Positions 6,143 through 8,405 of a stretch of 8,405 bases of DNA are shown here, in pieces (positions within the stretch are counted from its first letter, which is position 1; every line of letters begins with the position of its first letter). The DNA comes from Thermus kawarayensis JCM 12314 (GTDB taxonomy: Bacteria; Deinococcota; Deinococci; Deinococcales; Thermaceae): positions 1-8,405 of the forward strand of contig BBBL01000052.1 in assembly GCA_001311545.1 (NCBI GenBank). Direction: 5' to 3'. A program made the position numbers and the translations under genes. A model generated the notes under the pieces. It ran no database searches, was not told the origin of the DNA, and saw only the letters and a program-made list of their open reading frames with translations.

Positions 6143-7348
6143 GCCGCTCCCGCACCCTCTCCTCCCATCCTTCCCCCAGGGCCTCAAAGAGGAGGAGGTC
6201 CTCGAGGCCCCGGGCAGGTACGGCTGGGCGAAGCTTCCCTCCTTGTCCTCGTGGTAGTAGGCGTAGCCTTTCCCGTGGCCCAGGGCGCGGGCGAGGCTTG
6301 TGGGGGCGTTCCTCAGGTTCGAGGGGACCTCGGCCTCGGGGTGGGCGGCCGCAGCCTCTTCCGCCCGCTTCCAGGCCGCGTAGAGGCTGTTGCTCTTCGG
6401 GGCCAGGGCCAGGTAGACCGCGGCCTCCACCAGGGCGAGCTCCCCTTCCGGGCTTCCCAGGGCCTCATAGGCCTCCTGGGCGGCCACGGCCAGGCGGAGG
6501 GCCAGGGGGTCGGCGAGGCCCACGTCCTCCACCGCCACCCGGATGAGCCTCCGGGCGAGGTACCGGGGGTCGGCCCCGCCCCGGATGAGCCTCGCCAGGT
6601 AGTAGAGGGCGGCGTCCACGTGGCTTCCACGCAGGGACTTGTGGAGGGCGGAGACCAGGTCGTAGAAGCGGTCCCCTTCCCGGTCCATGCCGAAGCGCTC
6701 CGCCCCCAGGGCCTCCCGCACGCTCTTTGGGTCCACCCGGCCGAAGCTTGCCGCAAGCTCCAGGGTGTTTAAGGCGAAACGGGCGTCCCCCTGGGCCGCG
6801 CTCGCGAGGAGCCTTAGGGCCTCCTCCTCGTAGGGCGTGCCGGGAAGCCCCCTGGGGTCCTCGAGGGCCCGCTTGAGGAGGGTGAAGAGATCGGCCTCGG
6901 TGAGGGGCCTCAAGGGAAAGAAGCGGAGGCGGGAGCGGAGGGCGGGGATGAGAACGAAGGCCGGGTTTTCCGCCGTGGCCCCGATGAGGGTGTGAAGGCC
7001 CGACTCCAGGTGGGGGAGGAGGGCGTCCTGCTGGGCCTTGTTGAAGCGGTGGATCTCGTCCAGGAAGAGCAGGAGGCCCCCCTTCGCCCTGGCCTCCTCC
7101 ACCGCCTGGCGCACCTCCTTAAGCCCCGCCTCCACGGCGGAGAGTTTGAGGAAGGGCCTCCCCACCCCTTCGGCCAGGAGCCGGGCCAGGGTGGTCTTCC
7201 CCGTGCCCGGGGGGCCGAAGAGGACCATGGAGGAAAGCCGCTTCGCCTCCAGCATCCGCCTTAGAAGACCCTGGGGGCCGGTGAGGTGGGGCTGGCCCAG
7301 GACCTCGTCCAGGCTCTGTGGCCGGAGGCGTTCGGCCAGGGGCTCCAC
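6093..7348 (-). CDS. rarA: Replication-associated AAA+ ATPase RarA (MgsA), one frame break
   Basis: The restored protein is about 418 residues, close to the family norm. RarA/MgsA (WRNIP1/Mgs1 in eukaryotes) is a tetrameric clamp-loader-like ATPase that acts at stalled forks together with SSB. Visible motifs are the N-terminus [20 protein letters not shown], Walker A GPPGTGKT (45-52), Walker B LLFLDEIH (93-100), sensor 1 ATAENP (124-129) and the arginine finger region ALRSR (136-140). The C-terminal part carries the family stretches [20 protein letters not shown] and YLPG. The start is GTG 7348, six bases after TACCAT (7360-7355); an ATG nearby at 7356 is out of frame. One base is missing near 6210. 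In the restored frame the protein ends in a charged helix and TAA 6095-6093, inside the end of the lipoprotein gene. Confidence 0.93.
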
Positions 7349-7354
7349 CCCTTC

Positions 7355-7360
7355 ATGGTA
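7355..7360 (-). promoter_or_regulatory. Putative -10 of rarA
   Basis: TACCAT read on the minus strand (7360-7355) ends six bases before the GTG start of rarA at 7348, fitting the leaderless pattern. No -35 was identified. Confidence 0.4.
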
Positions 7361-7373
7361 AGGGGGCGTGTGG

Positions 7374-7379
7374 TAGGCT
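7374..7379 (+). promoter_or_regulatory. Putative -10 of the membrane protein gene
   Basis: TAGGCT (7374-7379) ends eight bases before ATG 7388. It is a weaker match to a -10 than the others, and its main support is the spacing. Confidence 0.3.
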
Positions 7380-7387
7380 TGAGGGGA

Positions 7388-8078
7388 ATGCGGGCGCTTT
7401 TTCTCTTGCCGTGGGGCCTGTTCCTTCTGGGCCTGGTCCCCTTGGTGGGGGTGGACCCCGTGGGGGAGGTGGGGCGGGGCCTGGGCCTCCTGATGGCCGC
7501 CCTTCTCGTGGCGGCGGTGGGAAGCCTGTATTCCCGCTTCCCCGTGGCCTTTCCCGTGCAGTTCTTCTTGGTTTTGGGCCTGGGGCTTCTCGCCTTCCAG
7601 CTTTCCCTAGAAAGCGCCCTTTTCCTCACCGGTCTCCGGGCCCTGGGTACGCCGCCTTGGGAGGGGTGCTGGGGGCGGTGGCCCTGGGGGTGGCCTTCCT
7701 TCTGGGCACGGGGCAGCAGGCCCCCCTTCTCCCTCCCCTGCCGGGGGTGGGACGCGGGAGGACCTCCTGCGCCTGGCGGGGGCCCTGGAGGGCCTGGCCC
7801 TGAGGCGGCCCCTGGTCCTGGTCTACCTCGCCACCCCGGTGGCCCCGGAGGGCCTGGAAAAGGAGCTTCGCCGGGGGGACCTGGCCTTCGCCCTCCCCGG
7901 GGGGTACCTTTTGGTCCTCCAGGCGGGCCGCCCCGAGGATGCCTTGGGGCTTCTTAAACGCCTGAAGGAGCGCTTCCCCCTCTCCGCCTACGCCGTGGAG
8001 CGCTGGCAGGGGGGAAGCCTGGAGAGGGTGCTGGCCCGCCTCGAGGCCGAGGCCCTCTTGCAGTCCCGAGCCCCTTAA
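7388..8078 (+). CDS. Four-helix membrane protein with degenerate GGDEF-like C-terminal domain, two frame breaks
   Basis: The restored protein is about 230 residues. Residues 3-22, 31-48, 55-74 and 77-107 are hydrophobic and should form four membrane helices. A Pro-rich hinge leads to a cytoplasmic part from about 122. There, [19 protein letters not shown] (160-178) followed by a helix [14 protein letters not shown] resembles the region around the GGDEF signature of diguanylate cyclases, where Arg-x-x-Asp precedes the beta-hairpin. The catalytic Asp-Glu is replaced by Tyr-Leu, so activity is not expected. The relation is my inference from pattern, not a search. Frame breaks lie near 7645 (GGGG read as GGG) and near 7745 (a G short in a G run). 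ATG 7388 was preferred over ATG 7355, also in frame, because of the -10 at 7374 and the immediate start of helix 1. It is divergent from rarA. Confidence 0.65.
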
Positions 8079-8081
8079 GCC

Positions 8082-8153
8082 GGTGGGGGCTTGAGCCCGG
8101 TGTACCCTCCATGGGGTTACACCGCTTCCCGGTGTACGGGAAGCCCCCTTACC
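8082..8153 (+). repeat. Foldable element with three copies of CGGTGTA in direct and inverted order
   Basis: CCCGGTGTAC occurs at 8096-8105 and 8128-8137, and the inverted form TACACCG lies between them at 8118-8124. GGTGGGGGCTT (8082-8092) can pair with AAGCCCCC (8141-8148) and, after a two-base bulge, ACC (8151-8153), enclosing the region. Inside, CGGTGTA 8098-8104 can pair with 8118-8124, and CTTCCCG 8125-8131 with CGGGAAG 8137-8143. Alternatively the inverted copy can pair with the second direct copy (8130-8136). It begins four bases after the membrane protein stop. It may be that gene's terminator, a switching RNA, or an operator. Confidence 0.55.
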
Positions 8154-8185
8154 TTGACCCCTCCTGCCCTCCCGGGCCCTACCCT
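8154..8185 (+). promoter_or_regulatory. Possible promoter of the 24-residue small ORF
   Basis: TTGACC (8154-8159) and TACCCT (8180-8185) are the same two hexamers as in the lipoprotein promoter, but 20 bases apart, longer than optimal. They lie just upstream of a strong ribosome site and start codon. The spacing makes this uncertain. Confidence 0.35.
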
Positions 8186-8204
8186 TAGCCTTAGGAGGTC
8201 CACC

Positions 8205-8279
8205 ATGGAACAGGCCAAGGAGATCAGCCAGGCGTGGCAGGAAGCCCTGGAAACCTACGGGGAGCGGGAAGAGGAGTAA
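8205..8279 (+). CDS. Small ORF, 24 residues, unknown function
   Basis: ATG 8205 to TAA 8277-8279 encodes MEQAKEISQAWQEALETYGE plus REEE. The start has AGGAGGT (8193-8199), the best ribosome site on the right side, five bases before ATG. The peptide is highly charged and acidic and would form one amphipathic helix; it has no signal peptide or membrane segment. It lies downstream of the membrane protein gene, has a possible promoter of its own, and a hairpin follows its stop by 16 bases. The frame is open upstream to 8091, but that part covers the repeat element and has no ribosome site. I do not recognise it. It could be a real small protein or, given the frame breaks elsewhere, the start of a longer one. 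Confidence 0.5.
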   Translation: MEQAKEISQAWQEALETYGEREEE

Positions 8280-8295
8280 GGCCCACCCTTCTGGT

Positions 8296-8323
8296 CCCCG
8301 CCGTGGCCAGACCCGCGGCGGGG
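8296..8323 (+). terminator. Strong GC hairpin after the small ORF
   Basis: CCCCGCCG (8296-8303) pairs perfectly with CGGCGGGG (8316-8323) around a 12-base loop, followed by TCTTGGCTTTC. The following bases are only moderately T-rich. On the minus strand no T-run follows, so it better suits the plus-strand transcript of the small ORF. Confidence 0.55.
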
Positions 8324-8324
8324 T

Positions 8325-8405
8325 CTTGGCTTTCCCGGCGGGCTTCCCCTTGGGCGTGGCCTTGCCGTGGTCCACGTGGGCGCACCGGTCCCCCAAAGGC
8401 CCTAG
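8325..8405 (-). CDS. Possible C-terminal end of a gene entering from the right edge
   Basis: Read on the minus strand from the right edge, this frame gives LGPLGDRCAHVDHGKATPKG followed by KPAGKAKT, a Lys/Gly-rich stretch that looks like a protein tail rather than shadow sequence. The frame has no nearby stop and continues as antisense to the small ORF and the membrane protein, so the true end is either hidden by another frame break or the reading is spurious. The left limit given here is set at the hairpin and is a guess. No family is recognised. Confidence 0.25.

Noticed and set aside
6251..6772. 173-codon open frame on the plus strand, opposite rarA
   Set aside because: Low-complexity shadow of the rarA coding strand, which has unambiguous AAA+ motifs.
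7626..8396. 256-codon open frame on the minus strand, opposite the membrane protein and small ORF
   Set aside because: Most of it is antisense shadow with no recognisable domain. Only the first 27 or so codons, at the right edge, look protein-like and are listed at low confidence.
1..8405. CRISPR arrays, insertion sequences, tRNA genes, phage or defence islands
   Set aside because: No regularly spaced repeats, transposase motifs, tRNA folds, or defence-gene motifs were found on either strand.

Overview
The window looks like a chromosomal segment from Thermus or a close relative in the Deinococcus-Thermus group. The basis is very high GC with G or C at almost every third codon position, proteins rich in Leu, Arg, Glu, Gly and Pro, and many starts (often GTG) that lie 5-9 bases after a TANNNT -10 element, the leaderless layout common in this group. 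This comes from reading by eye; no database search was possible.

Layout from left to right. (1) Minus strand, 497 to the left edge: a protein starting with an E3-binding (peripheral subunit-binding) domain followed by an acidic linker. (2) Plus, 518-1579: an M29-family aminopeptidase, divergent from (1). (3) Minus, 3309-1669: a two-gene ABC-2 type exporter (ATPase, then permease) converging on the aminopeptidase. (4) Plus, 3328-3427: the small bacterial SRP RNA (ffs), divergent from the exporter, followed by two perfect tandem DnaA boxes. (5) Minus, 4715-3509: a family III (CaiB/BaiF) CoA-transferase. (6) Plus, 4745-5531: a MalG-type sugar ABC permease. (7) Plus, 5583-6142: a small predicted lipoprotein with beta-barrel-like sequence and its own promoter. 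(8) Minus, 7348-6093: the RarA/MgsA AAA+ ATPase. (9) Plus, 7388-8078: a membrane protein with a degenerate GGDEF-like tail. (10) Plus, 8205-8279: a 24-residue small ORF with strong translation signals and a hairpin behind it, preceded by a repeat-rich foldable element. The last 80 bases on the minus strand may hold the end of another gene.

The main caution is the state of the reading frames. Eight of the nine long genes are split by frame breaks, 12 in all. Eleven fit loss of one base, mostly from a short G or C run, and one fits gain of a T in a T8 run. Every protein reads cleanly once the frame is restored, with catalytic motifs intact. This looks like indel error in the assembly far more than gene decay, so coordinates below span the restored genes.

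The genes are ordinary accessory and housekeeping genes and do not form one pathway. I found no CRISPR array, insertion sequence, phage or defence system. The most interesting signals are regulatory: two TANNNTA elements that give a -10 on both strands, one of them shared by ffs and the ABC exporter; the DnaA box pair in a convergent intergenic gap; and the structured repeats plus small ORF at the right end.
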